From assembly GCA_902810755.1 (NCBI GenBank), contig CADDYT010000065.1, positions 1 to 33,907 of the forward strand: a DNA stretch of 33,907 bases, written 5' to 3'. A program made the position numbers and the translations under genes. This DNA comes from Chloroflexota bacterium. Lineage in GTDB: Bacteria; Chloroflexota; Ktedonobacteria; Ktedonobacterales; Ktedonobacteraceae. Positions 9,873 through 19,141 of the stretch are shown here, in pieces. The notes beneath the pieces were generated by a model. It was not told the DNA's origin. It saw only the letters and a program-made list of their open reading frames with translations, and searched no databases. Position 1 is the stretch's first letter. Each line of letters opens with the position of its first letter.

Positions 9873-11441
9873 ATGCGGACACTCAGGGAAATGCGAGAGA
9901 CTATGAAACAACAGGGAACATCGAAAGACACGCTTGAGACGGTAAACGGGGCGAAGCCGGAAGCGGAGACAGAGGCAAAAGCGCAGGCGCTGGCGGCAAT
10001 CGCGACGGATGTCGGAGAGCCGTCAGAGCGAGCCGGAAAATGGGCGGTGCTGGCGATTGTGGCCATCGGTATTTTTATGGCGACGCTCGATTCGTCAATT
10101 GTCAATATCAGCCTGCCGGCCATCGCGCGTGCCTTCGGCGTGGGGCTGACGGGCGCGGTAGAATGGGTGATTATCGCCTATCTGATTATTATTGCTGCCG
10201 TGCTGCTGACTATCGGGCGGCTGGCCGATATGATCGGTCACAAGCCGATCTGGGTAGCGGGTCTGGCCGTCTTCACAATTGGCTCGGCCCTGAGCGGGGC
10301 CGCGCCTTCGCTGGGCCTGCTTATCGCCTCACGAGCCTTGCAGGGGCTGGGCGGCGCCTTGCTCATGGCGATCAGTGCGGCCATGCTGACGCGCGCCTTC
10401 CCCGCCAACGAGCGCGGGCGGGCGCTGGGCATGAACGCGGTCATCGTGGCGCTGGGCGTAAGCGTCGGGCCAACGCTGGGCGGCATCATTACGCAGTACT
10501 GGACATGGCGCTGGATTTTCTACGTCAACGTCCCCATCGGCATCATCGGCTTCCTGCTGACCCTGCGCATCCTGACCGAGCGCCCGCACTGGGGCCACGC
10601 CCGCTTTGACCCCTGGGGCGCGCTGCTGCTGGCGCTGGGGCTGGCTTCGATCACGCTGGGCCTCTCTTTTGGCCAGGAATGGGGCTGGAACTCGCCCGGG
10701 CTGATCAGTTCGCTGGTCATCGGCGTGGTCGCGCTGGTGGCGCTGTACTTTGTCGAGCAGCGCGTGGCGGACCCGGTCATCAAGTTTTCGCTCCTGAACA
10801 ATCGCGTCTTTCTCTCGGCTAACCTGAGCCTGATTTTGAGCTTCCTGGCCCTGTTTGCCGTCAGCTTCATGCTGCCCTTCTATCTTGAGGAACTGCGTCA
10901 CTTCGATACCTTGAAGGCCGGTCTGCTGCTGACGCCCCTGCCGCTGACCATCGCGGTGGTGGCGCCGTTCAGCGGCCAGCTTTCTGACCGCATCGGCACG
11001 CGCTGGCTGGCGGCGGGCGGCCTGGCCATTGCCTGTATCGGGCTGGTCTTCATCAGCCAGCTCAACGCGCAGAGTTCGCTCTGGGATATTATCTGGCGGC
11101 TGGTCTTCACCGGCTTCGGCCAGGCGCTCTTCCAGTCGCCCAATAACAGCGCGCTGATGGGCGCGGCCCCGCGCCAGTTACAGGGCAGCGCAGCCGGCTT
11201 CCTGGCGACCGGGCGCGTGGTGGGCCAGAGCCTGAGCGTGGCGCTGGCCGGAGCCATCTTCGCCAGTCTGGGCGGCGCGCTGGCCGGTCACATCCTCGTT
11301 ACCACGCAACGACTGCCCTCGCCGGTCGTGCAGCAACTGGATGCCACCTTCGCCACCGCTTTCCACTATACCTTTATTAGCTGCGCCGCCATCGCCGCTA
11401 TCGGCATCCTCACCTCGCTGGTACGCGGCAAGCAGGGGTAA
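9873..11441 (+). CDS. DHA2-family (EmrB/QacA) MFS efflux permease
   Basis: This is a proton-driven multidrug or metabolite exporter with 14 helices. After a hydrophilic N-terminus of ~50 residues comes helix 1 with the family motif (FMATLDSSIVNISLPAI). A motif A-like GRLADMIGHKP follows helix 2, and the motif C-like stretch GVSVGPTLGGIITQ lies in helix 5. The 522-residue length is normal for this group. The ATG at 9873 has AAAGG five bases before it; an ATG at 9903 after GCGAGAG is an equally possible start. No regulator lies next to it, unlike the paralogue at 25098, with which it shares the same fold and order of motifs. The substrate is unknown. Confidence 0.92.
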   Translation: MRTLREMRETMKQQGTSKDTLETVNGAKPEAETEAKAQALAAIATDVGEPSERAGKWAVLAIVAIGIFMATLDSSIVNISLPAIARAFGVGLTGAVEWVIIAYLIIIAAVLLTIGRLADMIGHKPIWVAGLAVFTIGSALSGAAPSLGLLIASRALQGLGGALLMAISAAMLTRAFPANERGRALGMNAVIVALGVSVGPTLGGIITQYWTWRWIFYVNVPIGIIGFLLTLRILTERPHWGHARFDPWGALLLALGLASITLGLSFGQEWGWNSPGLISSLVIGVVALVALYFVEQRVADPVIKFSLLNNRVFLSANLSLILSFLALFAVSFMLPFYLEELRHFDTLKAGLLLTPLPLTIAVVAPFSGQLSDRIGTRWLAAGGLAIACIGLVFISQLNAQSSLWDIIWRLVFTGFGQALFQSPNNSALMGAAPRQLQGSAAGFLATGRVVGQSLSVALAGAIFASLGGALAGHILVTTQRLPSPVVQQLDATFATAFHYTFISCAAIAAIGILTSLVRGKQG

Positions 11442-11513
11442 TTTCCACAACCGGGGCAAGCTGGCCGATGCTCTGACGGCGAAGCCTGGCGGGGTAGCCG
11501 GAGGACAGGCAAA

Positions 11514-12674
11514 TTATACGGCGCTGGCCGGCCACATGGTGAGGGTATGGGCGAATTGCTCGGTGAACCAGACGCGGCCCTCGCGGTCTACTGCCAGCCC
11601 GTCGTTGGGGTGGGCGTTGGCATACTTGAGAGTGCGCGCCACCACCTGCCCGCTGGCGGGGATGAGGTAGCCGATGCGCTGGCTGAGCGAGTCGGTGAAC
11701 CAGATGCGACCCTGTGAATCGGCGGCGATGCCGGAAATGTGGGTTCCCGTGCAACTGGCAGGCGTGCAAGCGCCGAAATAGACATGGAAGATCGTGCTGT
11801 GGCCACTGCGCGGATCAAATTTGCCGATGTGGCCGCTAAAGCCGTCGCTATACCAGATGTTACCGCCGCTGTCGGTGACGATCAGGTGCGGGCGGATGGC
11901 GTTGACTGCATGTTCGGTGATCTTGACGGCGCCAGATGCGGCAGGCGTGAAGCTGCCAATTTGCCCCAGCCCATCGCGGTTTTCGGTAAACCAGACGTTG
12001 CCGCCCCGGTCAAGCGTGATGCCATAAGGCTGGCTATCCGGCGTGGGAATCGCGGTTTCAACCAGGGTCTGCGTGCGCGGGTTGAAAAAACCGATGCGGT
12101 TGGCAGCGAACTCGGTGAACCAGAGATTACCCTGCGTATCGAAGGTCAGGTCGTAGGGGGCGCTGCCTTTCCTGACGGGCCACTGCTGCCAGCTCTGGTT
12201 CTGCGGCACAAACTCGCCGATGGCGTCGCTATCCGGCTGCGTGAACCAGACATTTCCGGCGGCATCGACGGCGAGAAAGAGCGGACTGCTATAGCCGACG
12301 GGTTCCTGGAAGTCCTGAATGAAGCTGCCGTCGGCCAGCGCGTACTGGCTGATCGCCCCCTGCATCTTCGTCTGGCATTTTGGCGTCGGCTCGCAGCCCG
12401 GCTCGGCCAGCCAGACAAAGCCATGCACGTAGTCAAAGGCGATGCCCCAGGGTTCGTAGGTCGTCGCGTTGGTCACAGCCGCGCTTGAGAACGCGCGATG
12501 CGAGGAAAGCGGCACCTCGTTCGAGCGCGGCAGGTCATCCGCCCGCGATCGCGTCGCGGGCCGGGCCGGGCCAGATGCGAATCTGGGCGCCAGTACCCAC
12601 AGCATGCTGGCAAGGATAACAGCTATTAACAGCACAGTTGTGCTAATAATGATTCCTTTTTTCATTTTCCTCAT
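11514..12674 (-). CDS. Membrane-anchored Vgb/NHL-type beta-propeller protein
   Basis: This 386-residue protein has an N-terminal anchor or signal segment (about residues 6-28) and a disordered linker. Seven propeller blades follow, marked by recurring WFT/WLA/WYS strands: FVWLAEPG, GNVWFTQPD, GNLWFTEFA, GNVWFTENR, GNIWYSDGF, GRIWFTDSL and GRVWFTEQF. This layout matches virginiamycin-B-lyase-like (streptogramin lyase) propellers, but most such proteins are not antibiotic lyases and I do not claim that activity. It acts outside the membrane. The ATG at 12674 has AAGGAGAAGG upstream at a wide ten-base gap; an ATG at 12665 after GAGGAAA is possible. It is divergent from the Zn-ribbon protein gene. 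Confidence 0.82.
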   Translation of the reverse strand: MRKMKKGIIISTTVLLIAVILASMLWVLAPRFASGPARPATRSRADDLPRSNEVPLSSHRAFSSAAVTNATTYEPWGIAFDYVHGFVWLAEPGCEPTPKCQTKMQGAISQYALADGSFIQDFQEPVGYSSPLFLAVDAAGNVWFTQPDSDAIGEFVPQNQSWQQWPVRKGSAPYDLTFDTQGNLWFTEFAANRIGFFNPRTQTLVETAIPTPDSQPYGITLDRGGNVWFTENRDGLGQIGSFTPAASGAVKITEHAVNAIRPHLIVTDSGGNIWYSDGFSGHIGKFDPRSGHSTIFHVYFGACTPASCTGTHISGIAADSQGRIWFTDSLSQRIGYLIPASGQVVARTLKYANAHPNDGLAVDREGRVWFTEQFAHTLTMWPASAV

Positions 12675-12874
12675 GGATGCATTGCCTTCTCCTTTATATA
12701 ATAATGCATGCTGACCGCGCAACTATGCCTGATGGCGCGCAAACATCCCCTGAAAGTACCGTCAGACTGCACTCAATTTGAGCATTCTGGCATGGGATGG
12801 CATACTCTGAATAAGCGAATTGAGAGCGTTCTATTAAAATAAATGAAGATATATTCTTCTTTTGAGGATTCTGC

Positions 12875-13957
12875 ATGTCTGTCTCGTATCAAAACCAGCC
12901 ATACCAGTTTTGCCCGCGCTGTCGGGCCGCGCTACCGCCGCAAACGGGGATATGTTACAACTGCGGTTATGCTATCGCTCCTGTTGTCCCGCCGTATACG
13001 CCCGGCGCGGTGCGGGCAGGGAGCAATCAACAGCCCTGGATGACGCCGCCCGCTCAAGCTCAGCGAGGGTGGGCAGGCGATCCGACTGCTGGCAATCGGC
13101 AGGCGGGGATCAGCAATCAGCCAACGCGGGTTGAAATCGCCGTGCCTGCCGACGCGCAAGCTGCACGCAGGAGGCAAGAGGAGCGCGCGGGCGACAGAAA
13201 ACGAGCTGCGCGGCTCTATTTCGTCGTCACGCTGCTCGCCGTCCTGGTCTTAGCTCTCGCAGGGCTGCACGGCGCAGGCGTAACGCCCACGATGCTGGCA
13301 AAGCTCTTCGCGCATAACAGTTCCTCACAGCAAACAACCTATAGCGTACCGAAAGGCAACCCGCTTTTTGCCGACCCGCTGGTCAACGATGCGTCGGGCT
13401 GGAACCTGCAAAGCGCGCCCGGCACCTACAGCGTCTCGGTGGGCAATAGCGGGCTGACGCTGGAGAGCGACCGGCACAAACTACTCTGGGAACTGCTGCC
13501 CGGCGAGCGCAGCTACGGCGATTTCACGCTGGTGATCAATGCCGCGCTGACAAAGGGGGATCAGAACAACGGCTATGGCATCTATATTCGTGGCACGGCC
13601 AATGCGCGCAGCGATCTGGCGACCTATTACCGCTTTGAACTCTACGGAGACGGCTCCTACGCCATCTTCAAGGGGATGGTGAACGCCGACGGCGTGTCCA
13701 GCGCCACAAAACTGGCCGGTTACACCCTCAACGCCGCCATCCAGAAAGCCGGCAAAGTCAACCACATAATGATTGTGGCAAAGGGAGCGTCGCTTTCCCT
13801 GATTGTGAACGGGCAACTGATCCAGCAACTGACCGATGCCAGTTACAGAGCAGGATCGATAGCCCTCTTTGTCTCCAACCTGCCCCAGGCGAGCGCGGGG
13901 GCGCAGGCGCAATTCTCCCACCTGGCGATTTACCCTGCTTACCATGTTAACCGTTGA
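12875..13957 (+). CDS. Zn-ribbon, single-TM, extracellular concanavalin-like domain protein
   Basis: This 360-residue protein has three parts. First is a cytoplasmic zinc ribbon (CPRC at 13-16, CYNC at 27-30) with a long Pro/Gln/Ala linker. Second is one membrane helix (about 113-131, LYFVVTLLAVLVLALAGL). Third is an outer beta-sandwich of ~190 residues with strands such as NGYGIYIRG, YYRFELYGDGSYAIFKG and LSLIVNGQLIQQL, which resembles the concanavalin-like fold of DUF1080-type domains. A sugar-binding or sensing role on the outer face is inferred. The start has GAGG eight bases upstream. Its stop overlaps the stop of the convergent regulator gene by 11 bp. Confidence 0.78.
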   Translation: MSVSYQNQPYQFCPRCRAALPPQTGICYNCGYAIAPVVPPYTPGAVRAGSNQQPWMTPPAQAQRGWAGDPTAGNRQAGISNQPTRVEIAVPADAQAARRRQEERAGDRKRAARLYFVVTLLAVLVLALAGLHGAGVTPTMLAKLFAHNSSSQQTTYSVPKGNPLFADPLVNDASGWNLQSAPGTYSVSVGNSGLTLESDRHKLLWELLPGERSYGDFTLVINAALTKGDQNNGYGIYIRGTANARSDLATYYRFELYGDGSYAIFKGMVNADGVSSATKLAGYTLNAAIQKAGKVNHIMIVAKGASLSLIVNGQLIQQLTDASYRAGSIALFVSNLPQASAGAQAQFSHLAIYPAYHVNR

Positions 13958-16900
13958 CGCCGAGCCTGCGGAAAGTCTGGCGCGCGCTTTCGAGAAGTTG
14001 CCTGGCTCTGGCCGCGTCGCCTGCGTGGTTGCGCATGAGGTAGAGCAGGCCGTAGGCTTCCTGGGTGCGGGCGTATTCGATGGGGTCGCCCAGCGTTTGC
14101 AGAGCGTTAAGGGCGCGCTCGAAGCAGACCTCAGCCTCGTCGAACCAGCCTCTGGCCTGCCAGAGGCGACCTTGCAGTCGCTGGATGAGGGCGGGTAACT
14201 GCCGGTACTGGCGGCTGAGCGAGAGTTCTCTGGCCTGATTCAGATAGTGTTGCGCCTCGTCCAGTTTGTCGATGTAGAGATGGGCTTTGGCGGCCTGCGC
14301 CAGCAGGTGGGGGTAGACCATCGAGGTCTCGCCCTCTTTTTTCGCCACCTCCAGAGCTTGCAGGATGTCGGTGACGGCGCGCGACCAGTCGTTTTCCCAG
14401 CCGGCACAGACGCTTCGACTCCAGAGGACGCGGGCCTGCAGGTCGGCATCGTGCAGCATGGTGGCGATGGCGTTGGCGCGTTCGCCGCAGGTGCGCGCCT
14501 CCTCCCAGTTTCCGCGCTGGATGGCGAGGAAGGCCAGCACGAGATTGGCCCAGCCCTGCGCGCCGACTACGCCATGCTGCTGCGCCTTCTGCAATGCCTC
14601 CTGCGCCAGTTGCTCGCCCTCGGCCAGCCGACCGAGCAGCATGCAGGCCCAGGCCGCCGAATAGTTCATCATCGGCTCCCAGTCGGGCTTGTGCGAGCTG
14701 CGGCAGACTTCCGCGCCCTGCCTGGCATAGCTGAGCATCTGCTCCGGCGTCTCCGTGAGATAGGCGCACCAGCTCAGCGACCAGAGGGAGACGACGGGAA
14801 TGAAGGGGTCGCTTTCCCCGCTTTGCCCGTGCAGTTCGTCGGCCTGGCGCAGCTTTTCGCGCGCCAGCACCGGCTCGCCCATCACCGTCGCGGCCAGTCC
14901 CCATTGCACATAAGCTTTAGCGAGCAGCAGCGTCTCGCCCGGAGCGCGTTCCAGGCAGGCCAGCGCCTCTTTGATGTAGCGCACCGATTCCAGTTCGCGC
15001 CCCTGCCAGTGGCCCAGGAAAGAGAGGTCAAGGTAGACTTCGGCCTGCCGGGCAGCCTGGCCGAGGTCGCGCCAGAGCAGGGCGGCAGCCTGCCCGGCAT
15101 TGATGGCTTCATCCAGGCGACCGGTGTAAAGCAAGATGCCCGAGAGGCGCTGGAGCAGTTCGGCCCGGCGCGGTCGCTCCTCCTCGCCGGTGAGCAGGTC
15201 GAGGACCGTTTTCAGGTAGCTGGCGGCGTTGAGAAAGGCATAGACGCTCGTGGCGACCTCCGTCGCTTTGAGCAGGTAGCTGACCGCCTGTGGCGCATCC
15301 TCGGCCATCTGGTAGTGGTAGGCGAGCGTGCTGTAGTAGGGCTGCAAGGCATCGGCGTAGCGAGCTTCTATGGCCAGCGCGGCCTGCCGGTGGAGCGCGC
15401 GTCGGCGTAACGGGTTCAGCGACTGGTATAGCACCTCGCGAATCTTATCATGCGTGAAGGCCAGGTCGCTATCTTCCTGCCGTTTGAGGGCGTTTTCCGC
15501 GTCTTCGCGCCCGCTATCGGGCGGCCTTGCTGTCAGACTGCCGCCGAGGGGTGTCAGCACCTGTGCCTGGATAGCCTCGTCGATGTGCGCGGCCAGCAGG
15601 TCTTCCGTCAGTTTGCTGGCCTGGGAGAGCAGGGCCGAACTGAACTGGCGGCCCAGCACAGCGGCAAGGGCCATACTGGCGCGACATTCGGGCGAGAGAT
15701 GAACCAGGCGGCGCTCGATGAGCAGGCGCACACTGGCGGGGATGCCCAGTTCTTCGATGCTCACTGTGGCCTGCCAGCGATCGCCATTGCGTTTGATCTT
15801 GCCTTCGAGGATGAGCGTGCGAATGGCCTCGCCGATAAAGAAAGGGTTGCCCTCCGTCTGGCGGTAAATCTCGCCGGAGAAGACGGGGCGCACCTCGTGT
15901 CCGGCCATGTTGACCAGCAATTGATGCACCTGGGCCTCGCTGAGCCGCTGCAGGCGCAGTTCCTCGCCCATGCCGCTGCGCGACAGTGAGGCGACGAGAC
16001 TGCGCAGGGGGTGACCTTCATGTACCTCATCGGCGCGGTAAAGTGGGATGTAGAGGGGCGCGGCCTGGCGACTGCCGACGGTGGAACTATCGGCGGGGCC
16101 GCTGGCGGTACTCTGCAAGGTCAGGAAGTTGAGCAGTTGCATAGTGGCGGCATCGGCCCATTGCAGATCATCGAGGATGAGGATAAGCGGACGCTCGGCA
16201 GCCAGGGCGTTGAAATAGTGGGCGACGGCGCTGTAGAGGTTGCGCCGCTCAGCCTCCGGCCCCAGCGGCTCCGGCGACGGCAGATCGGGCAGCTTGAACC
16301 GTATCTCCGGCGCGATCTTCACCAGGTCAACGGCGCTACTGCCGAGCAACTGTCGGAGCTGCTGCGGGCTGCACGCGCGCACATGTGAACTGATGGCATC
16401 TGCTATTGGCTGGTAGGGCAGCGAGCCGCTCATTTCGTAGCAGTAGCCCCACAGGACGGTGGCCTGCTGCGTCTCGCCCCACGTCGTGAACTCCTGCGCC
16501 AGTCGCGACTTGCCAATGCCCGGCTCGCCGCTGATGAAGCAGACGCGGCGCTGCCCGGCGCCTGCCTGCTGGTACGCGCGCTGCAGCCGCGCTATCTCTT
16601 CCTCGCGGCCCACCAGCGCGGCGCGCAAAATACGGTCGGGGTCAAGCTGGCTTGCGTCCGTCGCTGGCTCTTCCATTTCGCTCTGCAACTCGCTTTGCGC
16701 CGCCGCATGGTTCGATGTGGGCATCGTTTCAAGCGATGGCGCGACCGGAGAGCGTTCAGGATCGTGGGGGCGGGCCGTCGGCTGTTTCCCGCTCTCCGGC
16801 TCTCTGGAAGCGATACTCATATCGCTTTCGGCATGGGCGTGCTGCTTCGCGTCAGAGGCATCGCCGCTCGTCAGGGGGTTGCCGGGAGGGCGTGTATCCA

Positions 16901-17711
16901 TCAAATCGACGGGGACGCGCCCGGCCTGAATGAAACGAAAGAGTTCTGTAGTCTCCGGCAGGGGGTTGGTGCGCAATTCCTCACGCAGCACGTCGCGCAG
17001 ACGCTGGTACTGGTTCACGGCGTCGCGGCGGCGGCCCATACGTGCGTAGGTCTGCATCAACTGGCGGTGCGTCTGCTCGTCTGCCGGGTTGTATTCCAGC
17101 AGGGTGAGCAGGTATTCGCAGGCACGCTGCCCTTTCGTATGTGCCAGAGCCAGTTCGGCGGCGCTCTCCAGCAGGGAGCAGTAGAGGCGGCGCAGGCGGT
17201 CGCGTCGGCGCGTTGCCCAGTCTTCATAGAGGTCTTCCGGCAGGAAATCGCCGCCGTAGAGGTTCAGCACACGCTCGCATTCGTCGAGCAGCACCTCATC
17301 CTGCCGGGCGGAACGGCTGCGCAGCCTGCCCTGCAGTTGCTTCGCCGTGATCTCGAAGAGGTCGGCATCGATGCGCATATGCTCCGGCAGCAGCATCACG
17401 GTGTCGCGGTCCAGCAGGACGTAGATCGAGGCGCTGCCCTTGCCGGCAGCCAACTCAGGTTCGAGGGCGCGGCGCAACAAATAGAGGGTCTTGCCGAAGG
17501 AATTACCGGCCTGTTCCAGGGGCGAGGCAGGCCAGAGAATCTCCTGCACCTGTTCTCGATGCAGGCGGTGCTGCTCGGCAGAAAGCAGGAGCTTGAAAAG
17601 ATCACGCACTTTGCGGCGGCTCCAGTTGCCGCCGACAAGAGGCTCCTGACCGCGATGAACCTCAAAGCGACCCAGGGTGGAAACTTCAAGTAATGTGGTT
17701 GCGCCGATCAT
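13947..17711 (-). CDS. Large SARP/MalT-like regulator: OmpR-type DNA-binding, BTAD, AAA ATPase, TPR
   Basis: This 1254-residue signal-integrating transcription activator opens with an OmpR/PhoB-type winged helix (LEVSTLGRFEVHRGQEPL, then the KVRDLFKLLLS helix). A bacterial transcriptional activation domain follows (to about residue 270). After a disordered linker comes a STAND/AAA ATPase with Walker A GEPGIGKSR (Lys401) and Walker B LILDDLQWAD (Asp514-Asp515). A long array of TPR helices fills roughly the last 500 residues. Such proteins use ATP and a bound inducer to switch on target promoters. The ATG at 17711 has AGGAGG six bases upstream; the upstream open frame is not supported. It is divergent from an ECF sigma gene, and the shared region holds tandem repeats that may be its operator. 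Confidence 0.9.
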   Translation of the reverse strand: MIGATTLLEVSTLGRFEVHRGQEPLVGGNWSRRKVRDLFKLLLSAEQHRLHREQVQEILWPASPLEQAGNSFGKTLYLLRRALEPELAAGKGSASIYVLLDRDTVMLLPEHMRIDADLFEITAKQLQGRLRSRSARQDEVLLDECERVLNLYGGDFLPEDLYEDWATRRRDRLRRLYCSLLESAAELALAHTKGQRACEYLLTLLEYNPADEQTHRQLMQTYARMGRRRDAVNQYQRLRDVLREELRTNPLPETTELFRFIQAGRVPVDLMDTRPPGNPLTSGDASDAKQHAHAESDMSIASREPESGKQPTARPHDPERSPVAPSLETMPTSNHAAAQSELQSEMEEPATDASQLDPDRILRAALVGREEEIARLQRAYQQAGAGQRRVCFISGEPGIGKSRLAQEFTTWGETQQATVLWGYCYEMSGSLPYQPIADAISSHVRACSPQQLRQLLGSSAVDLVKIAPEIRFKLPDLPSPEPLGPEAERRNLYSAVAHYFNALAAERPLILILDDLQWADAATMQLLNFLTLQSTASGPADSSTVGSRQAAPLYIPLYRADEVHEGHPLRSLVASLSRSGMGEELRLQRLSEAQVHQLLVNMAGHEVRPVFSGEIYRQTEGNPFFIGEAIRTLILEGKIKRNGDRWQATVSIEELGIPASVRLLIERRLVHLSPECRASMALAAVLGRQFSSALLSQASKLTEDLLAAHIDEAIQAQVLTPLGGSLTARPPDSGREDAENALKRQEDSDLAFTHDKIREVLYQSLNPLRRRALHRQAALAIEARYADALQPYYSTLAYHYQMAEDAPQAVSYLLKATEVATSVYAFLNAASYLKTVLDLLTGEEERPRRAELLQRLSGILLYTGRLDEAINAGQAAALLWRDLGQAARQAEVYLDLSFLGHWQGRELESVRYIKEALACLERAPGETLLLAKAYVQWGLAATVMGEPVLAREKLRQADELHGQSGESDPFIPVVSLWSLSWCAYLTETPEQMLSYARQGAEVCRSSHKPDWEPMMNYSAAWACMLLGRLAEGEQLAQEALQKAQQHGVVGAQGWANLVLAFLAIQRGNWEEARTCGERANAIATMLHDADLQARVLWSRSVCAGWENDWSRAVTDILQALEVAKKEGETSMVYPHLLAQAAKAHLYIDKLDEAQHYLNQARELSLSRQYRQLPALIQRLQGRLWQARGWFDEAEVCFERALNALQTLGDPIEYARTQEAYGLLYLMRNHAGDAARARQLLESARQTFRRLGVNG

Positions 17712-17941
17712 ACTCGACCTCCTGAAGGACCGTCCAGGCGAGCAACTGCATCTTCCAACATACGCACAGGGGCATCCCTGCCCCGTCCAACCAACCACAC
17801 CTTTCTGAAAAAAGCTGAAATAAGAGGACTATTACATGCAAATTTCTACAGCTTTGCATGCATATTAACGTATCGACACAGAAACTGTCAATAGATTCGG
17901 CATTATTGCGGAAAACTGCTCAGCTCAAACGGGATATTTGC

Positions 17942-17995
17942 CCCGGTAATCGCCCGGTAATCGGAGAGCAAAGCCAGGGTAATATCGCCCCGGTA
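17942..17995. promoter_or_regulatory. Tandem 11-bp direct repeats, SARP-type operator candidate
   Basis: CCCGGTAATCG occurs twice back to back (17942-17952, 17953-17963). A weaker copy begins 22 bp later at 17975 (CAGGGTAAT), and another CCCGGTA lies at 17989. Known SARP/BTAD activators bind heptamer direct repeats with an 11- or 22-bp period, which is what is seen. The repeats lie between the BTAD regulator (minus) and the sigma gene (plus). Binding by that regulator is inferred. Confidence 0.55.
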
Positions 17996-18096
17996 CACTT
18001 GCTGCTACAGAGAACGAGAGAGGCGCGACGACCTATCGCCGCGCTGGCAAGATAAGGCAGGAAAGAGAAGAGAGAGCAGCAAGAAGGAGCAAGCAG

Positions 18097-18831
18097 ATGA
18101 CGACACTGGTACTGGATGCCCCGGCCCTGATGCCGACTATTGCGCCGCGCAAGCAGAAGCAAGCATATCCACTGACGCCGTTACAACACCCGGCAAAGAC
18201 GAGCGCGGCACCCCTCCAGGCGCCCCCGCGCGAGCAGACGAGCGACGAGGATATCCTGCGTGCCATCAGTCAGGGAGAAGAGTGGGCGATGGAGCTTCTC
18301 TACACGCGCTATCACCGCTACGCCTACTCACTGGCCTATCGCATTCTGGGAGAGAGCGCGGCCAGCGAAGATATCGTGCAGGAAGTCTTTCTCTCGATCT
18401 GGCGCAAGGCCGCTTCCTACCAGCGCCAGTACGGCAGCGTGCATAGCTGGTTGCAGGCCATTGTCCACAATCGGGCCATTGACCGCGTGCGTTCGGCAGC
18501 CTATCGCGAGCAGCAGTGGAAGTCGCTGCAAAGGGATGAGCGAGAGGAGAATGGGGGGCGCGAGGGCGAGCAAGACCCCGTCAGCGAGCAGCCGGACGTG
18601 TGGGAAGAGGCGTGGCAACGCGAGCGCAGCCTGCTCATTCGCCAGGCGCTGGCCTCACTGCCCCGCGAGCAGCGACAGGTGATCGAAGAGAGCTATTTCG
18701 AGGGCCGCACCCATTTTGAGATCGCGCAACGCTGCAATCTTCCCCTGGGAACGGTCAAAGGGCGCATGCGGCTGGGCCTGCAAAAGATGCGCCGCTACCT
18801 GGAAGAACACGGACTGGATGTCGACTTCTAA
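18097..18831 (+). CDS. ECF-type RNA polymerase sigma factor
   Basis: The protein directs RNA polymerase to a special promoter set. It is 244 residues long. An unusual Pro/Ala-rich N-terminal extension (~48 residues) precedes region 2 (DEDILRAISQGEEWAMELLY, DIVQEVFLSIWR, then NRAIDRVRS). An acidic linker with EENGGREGEQ separates this from region 4 (LPREQRQVIEESYFEG, then the helix-turn-helix THFEIAQRCNLPLGTVKGRM). The ATG at 18097 follows AAGGAG. No anti-sigma factor with a zf-HC2 fold lies next to it; the next gene, 310 bp on, is a membrane protein of different type. Control by the divergent BTAD regulator through the repeats upstream is plausible. Confidence 0.92.
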   Translation: MTTLVLDAPALMPTIAPRKQKQAYPLTPLQHPAKTSAAPLQAPPREQTSDEDILRAISQGEEWAMELLYTRYHRYAYSLAYRILGESAASEDIVQEVFLSIWRKAASYQRQYGSVHSWLQAIVHNRAIDRVRSAAYREQQWKSLQRDEREENGGREGEQDPVSEQPDVWEEAWQRERSLLIRQALASLPREQRQVIEESYFEGRTHFEIAQRCNLPLGTVKGRMRLGLQKMRRYLEEHGLDVDF

Positions 18832-19141
18832 CCAGAAAGAAACGAGATTATGACCCAAAAGTAACAGGCAAGTGAGAAATAGTAGACGCCCGGAGAAACG
18901 TAATGGTACAATTTGCTACAAATTGCTGTGTATTCATCCGTTTTGTCTGTTGACAGCGTCGGGAAGAGCGTTGTTGGCAGGCTTCTGGCCCCGCTCCGTC
19001 TTAAAGGTGGAGAGAGCAAGCAGAATGTAGTATACTATTCTGTGAAACGGCTTCACTCGTGGAGAGTGGAGAGTAGAGTAGAGAAACTGTAGCATAGTAG
19101 CACAGCAGAGAGAGATTGAGCCGAATAGAAAAGGAGTGCTC
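18832..19141. other. Intergenic region with a palindrome and -10-like TATACT
   Basis: No gene is seen. CAATTTG and CAAATTG form a perfect 7-3-7 palindrome at 18909-18925, a likely operator. A TATACT at 19031-19036 inside AGTATACT could be the -10 box of the next gene, though no good -35 is seen. From 19060 to 19085 there is a purine-rich run of GTGGAGA/GTAGAGTAGAGA repeats. Confidence 0.4.

Noticed and set aside
11514..12674. Calling the propeller protein a streptogramin lyase resistance gene
   Set aside because: The WFT-repeat propeller is shared by many non-lyase proteins, and the membrane anchor does not fit a cytoplasmic resistance enzyme.
14247..15410. Long open frames antisense to the large regulator (also 16695-17693)
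   Set aside because: They mirror the TPR/BTAD gene, have no recognisable domain and no ribosome site.
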